In this document: positions 17,253 through 24,668 of the stretch, piece after piece
Position numbering within the stretch: position 1 is the stretch's first letter
How the letters are laid out: each line of letters opens with the position of its first letter
Assembly: GCA_039715055.1 (NCBI GenBank)
Contig: JBDLID010000009.1
Span: 1 to 41,250, forward strand
Source of the DNA: JBDLID01 sp039715055
GTDB taxonomy: Bacteria; Desulfobacterota; Desulfobulbia; Desulfobulbales; Desulfocapsaceae
Length of the DNA stretch: 41,250 nt
Direction: 5' to 3'
The notes under the pieces: generated by a model
What the model saw: the letters and a program-made list of their open reading frames with translations, nothing else
Databases searched by the model: none
Told to the model about the DNA's origin: nothing
Position numbers and translations under genes: made by a program

Positions 17253-18521
17253 ATGGATAAACTGGTTATAGAAGGCGGTGTGCCCCTGCATGGTGAGGTT
17301 AAAATCAGCGGTGCAAAGAATGCTGCCCTGCCCCTTATTGCGGCAACACTTCTCGCCTCGGGTGTCCATACCCTGCGCAATGTTCCGAATCTGCGGGATA
17401 CCCGCACTATACTCAGACTTCTTGAAAGCCTGGGGGTGAGTTGGAAGGGAGAGGGTGACACTTTACTGATTGACACCACTCAGCTGGCCTACTCTGAGGC
17501 TTCTTACGAACTCGTTAAGACCATGCGTGCTTCGGTACTGGTCCTGGGGCCTTTGCTGGCTAGACTGGGGCGTGCCAAGGTCTCGATGCCAGGCGGTTGT
17601 GCCATCGGAGCCAGACCAATCAATTTTCATATTTCCGGTTTTGAAACACTAGGCGTCCAGTGCCGCCTTGAAGGCGGATATGTGGATGCGGAAATCGACG
17701 GCCGGATGACAGGCGGTCATATCTACTTTGATATCCCTTCGGTGACCGGTACTGAAAATATCCTCATGGCTGCAACTCTTGCAAAAGGTACAACAGTAAT
17801 TAAAAATAGTGCCAGGGAGCCGGAGATCGGCAACCTGATCGATATGCTAACTGGTATGGGCGCCCAGATAGAAGGCAGGGGTAGCGATAAGCTGATTGTG
17901 CACGGGGTGGAGAGACTCCACGCCGCGGAAAGCGAAATTATCCCTGACCGGATCGAGGCGGGCACCTATCTCATTGCCGTTGCGGCAACCGGCGGTGAAG
18001 GAGTGATCACTCATTGCCGCCCTGACCATCTTCCCTCACTGCTCGAGAAGCTGCGTGCTGTCGGCCTTGAGATTCGTGAGGAGGAGAACCGGGTGTTTAT
18101 CAGGGCTGATCAGGGGATCCCCCTGATCAGTACCGGTATCACCACCCGCCCCTATCCGGCCTATCCAACGGATCTGCAGGCCCAGTTCATGGCGCTGATG
18201 ACCATGGCAAGTGGGGTTTCCATCATCAACGAGACCATCTTCGAGAACCGTTTCATGCACGTGGCCGAGCTGCATCGGATGGGGGCGGATATCGTTGTCG
18301 ACGGTCATACCGCCGTGGTCAAAGGGCTGGGAAGAAACGGTCTCAAGGGTGCTCCGGTGATGGCCACCGATCTACGGGCCAGTTCCTCACTGGTGATTGC
18401 CGGCCTGGCGGCAACGGGCAGAACCGATATTTCCCGGATCTATCATCTGGAGCGGGGCTATGAGAATCTGGTGGAAAAACTGACCGGACTCGGAGCCACG
18501 GTCTGGAAGGAACGGGAGTAG
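17253..18521 (+). CDS. murA: UDP-N-acetylglucosamine 1-carboxyvinyltransferase
   Basis: First committed enzyme of peptidoglycan synthesis, transferring enolpyruvate from PEP to UDP-GlcNAc. The 422 residues show the two-domain inside-out barrel repeats. Lys22-Asn23 in SGAKNAALPLIAA bind the sugar, and the active-site Cys116 is in PGGCAIGARPI, so the sequence predicts sensitivity to fosfomycin, not the Cys-to-Asp resistant form. ATDLRASSSLVIAGLAA and HLERGYENLVEKL end the protein. AGGGTGAG lies upstream of the ATG. It ends the plus-strand run and converges on the PilS-like gene. Confidence 0.97.
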   Translation: MDKLVIEGGVPLHGEVKISGAKNAALPLIAATLLASGVHTLRNVPNLRDTRTILRLLESLGVSWKGEGDTLLIDTTQLAYSEASYELVKTMRASVLVLGPLLARLGRAKVSMPGGCAIGARPINFHISGFETLGVQCRLEGGYVDAEIDGRMTGGHIYFDIPSVTGTENILMAATLAKGTTVIKNSAREPEIGNLIDMLTGMGAQIEGRGSDKLIVHGVERLHAAESEIIPDRIEAGTYLIAVAATGGEGVITHCRPDHLPSLLEKLRAVGLEIREEENRVFIRADQGIPLISTGITTRPYPAYPTDLQAQFMALMTMASGVSIINETIFENRFMHVAELHRMGADIVVDGHTAVVKGLGRNGLKGAPVMATDLRASSSLVIAGLAATGRTDISRIYHLERGYENLVEKLTGLGATVWKERE

Positions 18522-18542
18522 AGTTCTCTTATTTCCCCTCAT

Positions 18543-20225
18543 TTACGGGAGGGGGATACGGACGGTAAACAGCGCACCACCGAGGTGCGATTGACCGACT
18601 TCAATGGTACCGTTGTGTTCTTCTACGATCTGTTTCACAACGGTGAGCCCCAGTCCGGTTCCGTCCACTCTTTTGGTGAAAAAGGGTTCGAAAATCTTTT
18701 CCTCCAGACCCTGCTCGATTCCCGGTCCATTGTCCCCCACCCGAATTTCAATCGCTGCGCCATTTTCATGGCTTACCTCCCGGGCCACTATCTCCATCTT
18801 CGGATCATCTCCTGGACAGAGGGCAAGGCCGTTGTGCAGCAGGTGGTTGAAGATTGTGAAGAGTTGGTTCTGATCGGCCCAGATATCGCATTCTTTATCA
18901 ATTTTGACTTCAAAAACACCATGTTTGGGCCAACTCGGGTCAACACGGCCAACCTCAATAACTTCATCGAGACATCGTTTGAGGGAGAACCATTCCCGCT
19001 GGGCACTTTCCGGCCGGGCAAATTTGAGAAAATCATCAATGGTTGTCGACAGCCGATTGGACTCTCGGAGGATGATCTCCACCAGGGCAATATTGTTACG
19101 CAGCTGCGGTGAGGGGGTGACGGCAATTTCGTTGGCCAGGACCTGGGCCGAGCCGGAAATGGCGGTCAGAGGATTGCGGAAATCATGGGCAATACCTGCC
19201 GACATGCGGCCGATGGCAGCCAGCTTTTCGGCCTGGCGCATCTGTTTTTCCAGGCGTTCCACTTCACTGATATCCTGCACTGTGATGACCTTGCAATCCT
19301 TGCAGTCACCAATGTGCTGCAGCCGGGCATGGGAGTAGCCGGCACGGATGATTTCACCGTCGCGCCGGACCAGGTCGGCTGAAAACCGGCTGCCCTTGCT
19401 CGTAAGATCCAGGGCTGGAAACAGCTCTGCCAGGCCTCTGTTGTTAAGTTCCTCCAAGGGGTAGCCGGTTATTCTGGCGATGGCATTATTGGCCGAGGTG
19501 ATCACGTTTTTATCATCGATGGTGAGTATGCCCGTGGCGATATCGTCAAAGATCTGTTTGTAGAGAAGGGAGAGGTTGTCCAGGCTTTGGACGGTATCAG
19601 ACAGGGCTTTTTCCGTCCGCAGCAGCCTGGTGGCAAAGATGGCGCTGAGCACAGCGGCGAGAAAAAAACTTAAGCCCCGCACCGCAAAAATGTTGATTGC
19701 CGACTTGGTAGAGATTTCCGGCAGTTCAGGTGGTACATCAAGAAAAGAGGGGGATAAGTTGTAGTATTGCAGGCCAAGGATCAGGCCCAGCTGCAGAGAG
19801 GCGGCGGCAGCAGCGAGTAACCCTCCCTTGCGGGGTAGAATCAACCCTCCGGCAATAACAGGGAAGAAGTAAAGAGAGGTGAAGATAGAGTCTGAGCAGC
19901 CGGTGAAATAGACCAGCAGGGAAACAAAAAGCGTATCGAGCAGGTTCTGCCTGAAGCCGAACTGGCGCAGGTCGATTTTATCACCAAGAAGCAGGTAGAT
20001 AGCGCAGCCGATTGTGATGATATAGATAACGATGATGAAGATGAGCAGCAGGTTGACGGGAGGAATAACCGCATCCAGCTGGCCCTGCTGGAGAAAGGCG
20101 GTGAGACCGAGCAGCAGGGAGTAGAGGATCACCCGCAGCAGCAGCATCCAGAGGAGCTGATAGGTCAGGGCCCCCTCAATCTCAGTCAGCGGCCGGGCCG
20201 GTTTGTTGAAATCTTTGACATCCAT
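18543..20225 (-). CDS. membrane sensor histidine kinase, PilS-like
   Basis: Inner-membrane histidine kinase of 560 residues. The first 200 or so residues contain about six hydrophobic segments, as in PilS. A PAS domain follows (IFDDIATGILTIDDKNVITSAN, GYPLEELNN), with a small CKDC motif near its end. The HisKA box is GIAHDFRNPLTAISG with the phospho-His, and the ATPase part has DNGPGIEQGLEEKIFEPFF and GTGLGLTVVKQIVEEH. It starts six bases after the stop of the response-regulator gene, so they form one transcript with the regulator first. Assignment to PilS rests on the six-segment membrane domain and on its partner; no pilin genes are in the window. It could be another NtrB-type kinase. Confidence 0.85.
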   Translation of the reverse strand: MDVKDFNKPARPLTEIEGALTYQLLWMLLLRVILYSLLLGLTAFLQQGQLDAVIPPVNLLLIFIIVIYIITIGCAIYLLLGDKIDLRQFGFRQNLLDTLFVSLLVYFTGCSDSIFTSLYFFPVIAGGLILPRKGGLLAAAAASLQLGLILGLQYYNLSPSFLDVPPELPEISTKSAINIFAVRGLSFFLAAVLSAIFATRLLRTEKALSDTVQSLDNLSLLYKQIFDDIATGILTIDDKNVITSANNAIARITGYPLEELNNRGLAELFPALDLTSKGSRFSADLVRRDGEIIRAGYSHARLQHIGDCKDCKVITVQDISEVERLEKQMRQAEKLAAIGRMSAGIAHDFRNPLTAISGSAQVLANEIAVTPSPQLRNNIALVEIILRESNRLSTTIDDFLKFARPESAQREWFSLKRCLDEVIEVGRVDPSWPKHGVFEVKIDKECDIWADQNQLFTIFNHLLHNGLALCPGDDPKMEIVAREVSHENGAAIEIRVGDNGPGIEQGLEEKIFEPFFTKRVDGTGLGLTVVKQIVEEHNGTIEVGQSHLGGALFTVRIPLP

Positions 20226-20231
20226 TGGCAG

Positions 20232-21611
20232 CTAACCGATATCGTATTTTTTGACCTTGTAGCGAAACGAGCGGAAGCTGATTTTGAGCAGTTCGGCGGC
20301 ACGCATCTTTGAATTGTTGCTTTTTTTGAGGGCGTGACTGATCAGTCTTTTTTCAAGATCGACCATCACATCTTCAAGTCCCCGGTCAAAGAGCTCCTCT
20401 TCATCGGCGGCGGCTTGAAACAATGGCGGGGTTCCATTCTGGGCCGGGCGGTCCAGGCGCATGGTGGACAGGGTGAGGCTGTCAGGCAGAATGATATTGG
20501 ACGACTCAAGGGCAACGCCCCGCTCGACAATATTTTCAAGTTCCCGGACGTTGCCTGGAAAGTCATAGTTCATCAGTACCTCCATGGCATAAGAAGACAT
20601 TTCCTGAATCTCCTTGTTCAGCAGGGTGGAGTATTTTTTCAGGAAGTGATTCACCAGGAGAGGCACATCCCCCTTGCGTTCACGAAGGGGCGGTACACGG
20701 ATGGGGACCACGGCCAGCCGGTAAAAAAGATCCTCGCGAAAGCGTCCGGCAACGATTTCGTCTTCAAGGATTCGATTGGTCGCGGCAATGATGCGGACAT
20801 TGATGTTTTCAACCTTGACCCCTCCCACCGGTTTGATCTCCCGTTCCTGGAGGACACGCAGCAGCTTGGTCTGAATAATGGGGGTCAGTTCACCGATTTC
20901 GTCAAGAAAGGCGGTGCCGTTATCCGCCTGCTGGAAGAGTCCGGCCTTGTCGCTGATTGCGCCGGTGAACGATCCCTTGACATGGCCGAAGAGTTCGCTC
21001 TCCATGAGGTCTTCGGGAATGGCGCTGCAGGTGATGGGAACGAAATTGTGACCGGCGACCTGGGAGTGGTCGTGGATTGCCTTGGCCACCAGTTCTTTAC
21101 CTGTTCCGGATTCACCATAGATCAGGACATTGGCCTGGGAGGGGGCAATTCTCCGGATCATGTCAAATATTTTGACCATCTCCCGGCTTCCACCGATGAT
21201 ACTGGGGAACAGGTCGCTGTGGGATGGGGTATCGTCTTCAACCCGATCCTCCTTTTTGGACACCGCAGAGCTGATAACCGACTTGATCTCGTCAACGTTA
21301 AAGGGTTTGGAGATGTAATCGTAGGCACCGTTCTTCATGGCAAAGACCGCGTCGTCCGGGGAGGCAAAGGCGGTGATCATGATGACCGGGACATCTTTGT
21401 CTGAGGTTTTGATGGCCTCGAGCAGCTCGAGGCCGCCGAGACCCGGCATGCGAATGTCTGAGATCACCAGATCGTAGCTGTCTTCTTCAAGGCAGACAAG
21501 GGCCTTGTTGCCGTCGGCAGCGGTTACCACCCGGTAGCCTTCTTTCTCGAGGAGGATTTTAAGAAAATCCCGCATGGACTGTTCATCGTCGACAACAAGG
21601 ATGGAAAACAT
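20232..21611 (-). CDS. sigma54-dependent response regulator, PilR-like
   Basis: NtrC-family activator of 459 residues. The receiver domain has acidic pocket VVDDE and phospho-acceptor Asp52 (VISDIRMPG). The central AAA+ domain has Walker A GESGTGKELVAKAIHD, a sigma54-contact loop reading GSFTGA instead of the usual GAFTGA, and Walker B GTAFLDEIGELTP. The Fis-type helix-turn-helix is at the end (NNSKMRAAELLKISFRSFRYKVKKY); the FRSxRYxxKK ending resembles PilR. It would activate sigma54 promoters when phosphorylated by the adjacent kinase. The Ala-to-Ser change in GAFTGA occurs in some active members, but affinity for sigma54 could differ. A 106-bp hairpin repeat lies upstream. Confidence 0.87.
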   Translation of the reverse strand: MFSILVVDDEQSMRDFLKILLEKEGYRVVTAADGNKALVCLEEDSYDLVISDIRMPGLGGLELLEAIKTSDKDVPVIMITAFASPDDAVFAMKNGAYDYISKPFNVDEIKSVISSAVSKKEDRVEDDTPSHSDLFPSIIGGSREMVKIFDMIRRIAPSQANVLIYGESGTGKELVAKAIHDHSQVAGHNFVPITCSAIPEDLMESELFGHVKGSFTGAISDKAGLFQQADNGTAFLDEIGELTPIIQTKLLRVLQEREIKPVGGVKVENINVRIIAATNRILEDEIVAGRFREDLFYRLAVVPIRVPPLRERKGDVPLLVNHFLKKYSTLLNKEIQEMSSYAMEVLMNYDFPGNVRELENIVERGVALESSNIILPDSLTLSTMRLDRPAQNGTPPLFQAAADEEELFDRGLEDVMVDLEKRLISHALKKSNNSKMRAAELLKISFRSFRYKVKKYDIG

Positions 21612-21816
21612 GGCGTAATGAAAAATAGTGTAGGGGAAATAGAGATTCGAACTCTTCAGTAGTTTCTATCCTGATTAATAAGATCAGTATATAATTTACC
21701 GTATCTGATACAAATATTCCAATTGAGATTTCTTTTTTTCCGGCTTGTCGGAATACGTTCAAACTTCTATAATGAAAAATGATCAATATGATCGAAAATG
21801 ATCAGCTAAAGAGGAC

Positions 21817-21922
21817 GTAACTATTCAGAGCACCTCAACTTCGCCCATTCTTATCCTCTCGAGTAACACAAGTACGCTTCGAGGATCAGAATGAACGAAT
21901 TTAAGGCACTCTAAACAGTTAC
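21817..21922. repeat. hairpin repeat element, copy A
   Basis: A 106-bp imperfect inverted repeat bounded by GTAACT (21817-21822) and AGTTAC (21917-21922). Inner paired blocks are AGAG/CTCT, TTCG/CGAA, CATTCT/AGAATG and ATCCTC/GAGGAT. The loop, read on the minus strand, contains GCGTACTTGTGTTACTCGAG. The same ends and loop occur in copy B at 34952-35059 with different arm sequences. No target duplication is seen. It sits in the 370-bp gap between the pilR-like gene and the next gene, the rest of which holds nothing recognisable. Confidence 0.75.
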
Positions 21923-21981
21923 ATTCTGTGCTTTCTTATATTTCTTGCTTTTACGCTGAATAATTATAAGAGGACAATGAA

Positions 21982-22260
21982 ATGAATTCGTTTTTTAACA
22001 TGATAAAAAAACATCCCTACCTTTCCGGCGGCGGCCTGTTTGTTTTTCTGGTCATGACGGTTCGGGTTCAGGGCGACATTGCAACGCTTGTGGAGCGGAC
22101 GCTTGTGAACCTGACGTCTGCCATTTTCCTGATCTGGATCATTCTTTACGGTGTTCTTTACATGACCGGCTCCCTTTCACCGGGTGACAAGCCGAGGATC
22201 GATTTTAAACGTATCGGTGGCAGCCTGATAAAAGGGCAGTCAGACGAGGATGAGCACTAG
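21982..22260 (+). CDS. small membrane protein, unknown function
   Basis: 92-residue protein not matched to a family by eye. It has two hydrophobic segments: about residues 18-28 (GLFVFLVMTVR, marginal) and 45-63 (LTSAIFLIWIILYGVLYMTG, strong). The tail is charged (DFKRIGGSLIKGQSDEDEH). AGAGGAC upstream of the ATG and normal codon use support a real gene. It stands between divergent and convergent neighbours, downstream of hairpin repeat A, so context adds nothing on function. Confidence 0.65.
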   Translation: MNSFFNMIKKHPYLSGGGLFVFLVMTVRVQGDIATLVERTLVNLTSAIFLIWIILYGVLYMTGSLSPGDKPRIDFKRIGGSLIKGQSDEDEH

Positions 22261-22324
22261 GAATCAGGGCTCTGTCGAAGAGGTGAAATTTTCCAACAGG
22301 TCCATGGCTCGACTCAAGGCAGCC

Positions 22325-22621
22325 TCAAGAATCAGATGACGGCAAGGACTCACCGCCGGTATTAACCAGAGCTTTTTTCCTGGTGGGGGAAAGTTTTTTG
22401 ATCTGTGCCTCCCTTTTGGCAGCCGATGAACGGTCCGGATGGTTTTCGTAAAAGACAAGGGTAACCGGCCGTCTGGAACGGGTATATTTGGCACCCTTAC
22501 TGCCACTGTTGTGCTCTGCGATACGCTGTTCAAGATCGATGGCGATGCCGGTGTAGAGGCTTTTATCCCTGCAGCGCACGATGTAGACAAACCACTCCCT
22601 CTGCTTGCTTGAAAAACTCAT
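22325..22621 (-). CDS. GIY-YIG domain protein (YhbQ-like)
   Basis: 98-residue protein of the UPF0213 / GIY-YIG single-domain group. The motif is WFVYIVRCRDKSLYTGIAIDLEQRI, with V-Y-I for GIY and L-Y-T-G for YIG, followed by the conserved Arg in LEQRI and HNSGSKGAKYTRSRRPVTLVFYE. EAQIKKLSPTRKKALV is the family's C-terminal block. Some relatives have weak nuclease activity; the cellular role is unclear. The ATG overlaps the stop of the YgbA_NO gene by 4 nt (22618-22621), suggesting coupled translation. The C-terminal tail (GGESLPSSDS) looks unstructured. Confidence 0.88.
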   Translation of the reverse strand: MSFSSKQREWFVYIVRCRDKSLYTGIAIDLEQRIAEHNSGSKGAKYTRSRRPVTLVFYENHPDRSSAAKREAQIKKLSPTRKKALVNTGGESLPSSDS

Positions 22622-22971
22622 TTTTTACGGGGACCCGGCTCTTTCCGGAAACCGTCCATGAGATGACCGAGGCCCAGCAGGGGATGGGAAAAAATCATCT
22701 TCGGACCGATGATCCGCATCACTTCCTGGATTCTTTCTCTCATGGCCGGTTGATAGCAGTGAATCGGGCATTTACCGCAGGTGGTTTTGTTTTCCTGAAA
22801 GGGACAGCCGGCCAGCCTCGCCATGGCATACTGGAGTAATTCCTCACAGTCTCCGCAAAGCTCACCGCTACTGGTATGGCTAATATCACAGTACTTCCTG
22901 ATCATCACCTCCACGGTTTTGGCTTCCCGTTTCATACGGCCGGAGGAAAACTGAGGTTTTTGCTGTACCAT
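22618..22971 (-). CDS. YgbA_NO family protein (nitrosative-stress associated)
   Basis: 117-residue Cys-rich protein that resembles E. coli YgbA, a family whose promoters respond to nitric oxide. Recognisable blocks are KREAKTVEVMIRKYC, GELCGDCEELLQYAMARLAGCPF, KTTCGKCPIHCYQPAMRERIQEVMR and SHPLLGLGHLMDG. The eight Cys in CxxC-like groupings suggest an iron or iron-sulfur site, which is inference. ATG at 22971 is chosen because conservation begins there; an upstream in-frame Met at 23040 would add an unusual hydrophobic N-terminus. It is translationally coupled to the GIY-YIG gene downstream. Confidence 0.85.
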   Translation of the reverse strand: MVQQKPQFSSGRMKREAKTVEVMIRKYCDISHTSSGELCGDCEELLQYAMARLAGCPFQENKTTCGKCPIHCYQPAMRERIQEVMRIIGPKMIFSHPLLGLGHLMDGFRKEPGPRKK

Positions 22972-23117
22972 GGCTATTATTGACTCTTCCCGGCTTTGCC
23001 CGAAATGAAAAAAATAAATCAGCAGACTAATATGGATCAATTATTTTTCACTGCTGCATCGACACTCTCCCACTATAATCTGTCTTGACATGAACCATCA
23101 CTAAAAAAGGAAATTCC

Positions 23118-24653
23118 ATGGAAAGAACAAAATTCTCCCTGTCCGAAAAACCTCTCGAAGCCTATGATGGAGATCTGCTTGTTTACTGTGTCTATCAGCC
23201 GAAAAAGGGACGTCTGCGCTGTGAACATAAAGCTGTATCAATGCTTATTAACCGTAGTCGGGCAGGGGAAGAGTTTAAAGGAAAGGAAGGTGAGCAGTTG
23301 CTTATCTATCCCGCCATGATGACCGGTAAAGTGGCTCTCGGTGCCCGTCGTCTGCTGATCATCGGTTTGGGAAAAAAGGAAAAAGAGTCTGATCGGAACC
23401 TGCGACGGGAGAGTTGGCGAAAAGTGGGCGGTCTTGCTGCAAAGGCTGCGGCAAAGCTCAAAGCCGCGGACCTTGCGGTCCAGGTTGGCAACGATCCGAA
23501 ACTCAGCGGCCGGGAGCTCACCGAGTGTCTGACAGAGGGCATTCTCCTCGGTGATTATCGCTTTCTCAAATATAAAAAGATGTCCAAAAAAGATAAGCCT
23601 TTTGGTGGTATCGAAACAGTCAGGTTTATCTGTTCAAAGGTGACAACCAGTTTGCGAAAGGGGCTGAAGAGTGGTGAAAACGGTGCCCAGGCGGCCTGTA
23701 CGGCTCGAAACATGGCCAATGAGCCGGGAAATGGCTGGACTGCAGCCGATTTTGCGGCCCACGGTCGTAAACTGGCAAAAAGAACCGGCCTCAAATGTCG
23801 CGTTCTCAACCGGTCCGATATGGTCCGTTTGGGAATGGGCGGGATTCTTGCTGTGAATCAGGGGTCTGAGGAGCCGCCGAAACTCGTCATCTTAGAGTAT
23901 CGGCCGTCTAAAAAAGCGGAGACCCTGCTTTTTGTCGGCAAGGGGCTCACCTTTGATTCGGGCGGCGTCAGCCTCAAACCTGCCGCAGGTATGGAGGACA
24001 TGAAGTATGATATGTGCGGCGGGGCGGCAGCCCTTTCGGTTATGGAGGCGGTGGCCGCAGAAAAACCGGGGGTGGGAGTGGTGGCGATTATTCCGGCAAC
24101 GGATAATATGGGCGGCAGGGCTGCGGTCAAACCCGGTGACATCATCAGCCATTACAACAAGCTCACTTCAGAGGTGATCAACACCGATGCCGAAGGACGC
24201 CTTATCCTGGCCGATGCCCTTGCCTACGGGATTAAACGTTTTAAGCCAAGTTGTGTTGTGGACCTGGCAACACTCACCGGTGCGGTGATCATCGGACTCG
24301 GTCATCACCACAGCGGCCTGTTGAGCAATAATCAGGTACTGGTCGAGAGGCTGATCAAGGCCGGTAAGCGGTGCGGCGAACCTCTCTGGCAGCTGCCGCT
24401 GGGGCCTGACTACTCTAAACAGCTGGAGTCCAGGGTGGCGGATGTGAAAAACACCGGCGGTCGGGCTGCGGGCACCATCACCGCAGCCTGCTACCTGGAA
24501 AAATTTGTCGGCGATACTCCCTGGGCCCACCTGGATATCGCAGGTACTGCCTGGAATTTCACGGATAAATCATATGTGCCTAAAGGCCCCTCCGGCACCG
24601 GTGTGCGAACCCTGCTTGAGCTTGTACGTGGCTGGAAGAAGGGTGGATTATAA
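23118..24653 (+). CDS. pepA: cytosol (leucyl) aminopeptidase, M17
   Basis: Di-zinc or manganese aminopeptidase of 511 residues that removes N-terminal residues from peptides, in the cytosol as a hexamer. The N-terminal macro-like domain is divergent. The catalytic domain has FVGKGLTFDSGGVSLKP with metal-binding Lys and Asp, MKYDMCGGAA, and the family signature NTDAEGRLILADAL with the catalytic Arg. SDV-like region ADVKNTGGRAAGTITAACYLEKF and WAHLDIAGTAW follow. AAGGAA lies upstream of the ATG. It converges on the metH gene with a 15-bp gap. Confidence 0.95.
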   Translation: MERTKFSLSEKPLEAYDGDLLVYCVYQPKKGRLRCEHKAVSMLINRSRAGEEFKGKEGEQLLIYPAMMTGKVALGARRLLIIGLGKKEKESDRNLRRESWRKVGGLAAKAAAKLKAADLAVQVGNDPKLSGRELTECLTEGILLGDYRFLKYKKMSKKDKPFGGIETVRFICSKVTTSLRKGLKSGENGAQAACTARNMANEPGNGWTAADFAAHGRKLAKRTGLKCRVLNRSDMVRLGMGGILAVNQGSEEPPKLVILEYRPSKKAETLLFVGKGLTFDSGGVSLKPAAGMEDMKYDMCGGAAALSVMEAVAAEKPGVGVVAIIPATDNMGGRAAVKPGDIISHYNKLTSEVINTDAEGRLILADALAYGIKRFKPSCVVDLATLTGAVIIGLGHHHSGLLSNNQVLVERLIKAGKRCGEPLWQLPLGPDYSKQLESRVADVKNTGGRAAGTITAACYLEKFVGDTPWAHLDIAGTAWNFTDKSYVPKGPSGTGVRTLLELVRGWKKGGL

Positions 24654-24668
24654 CACCTTGTGGCCGCC

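Noticed and set aside
20334..21404. 356-codon plus-strand frame opposite the pilR-like gene
   Set aside because: Antisense of a well-supported NtrC-family gene; low-complexity His/Gly-rich translation typical of shadow frames.
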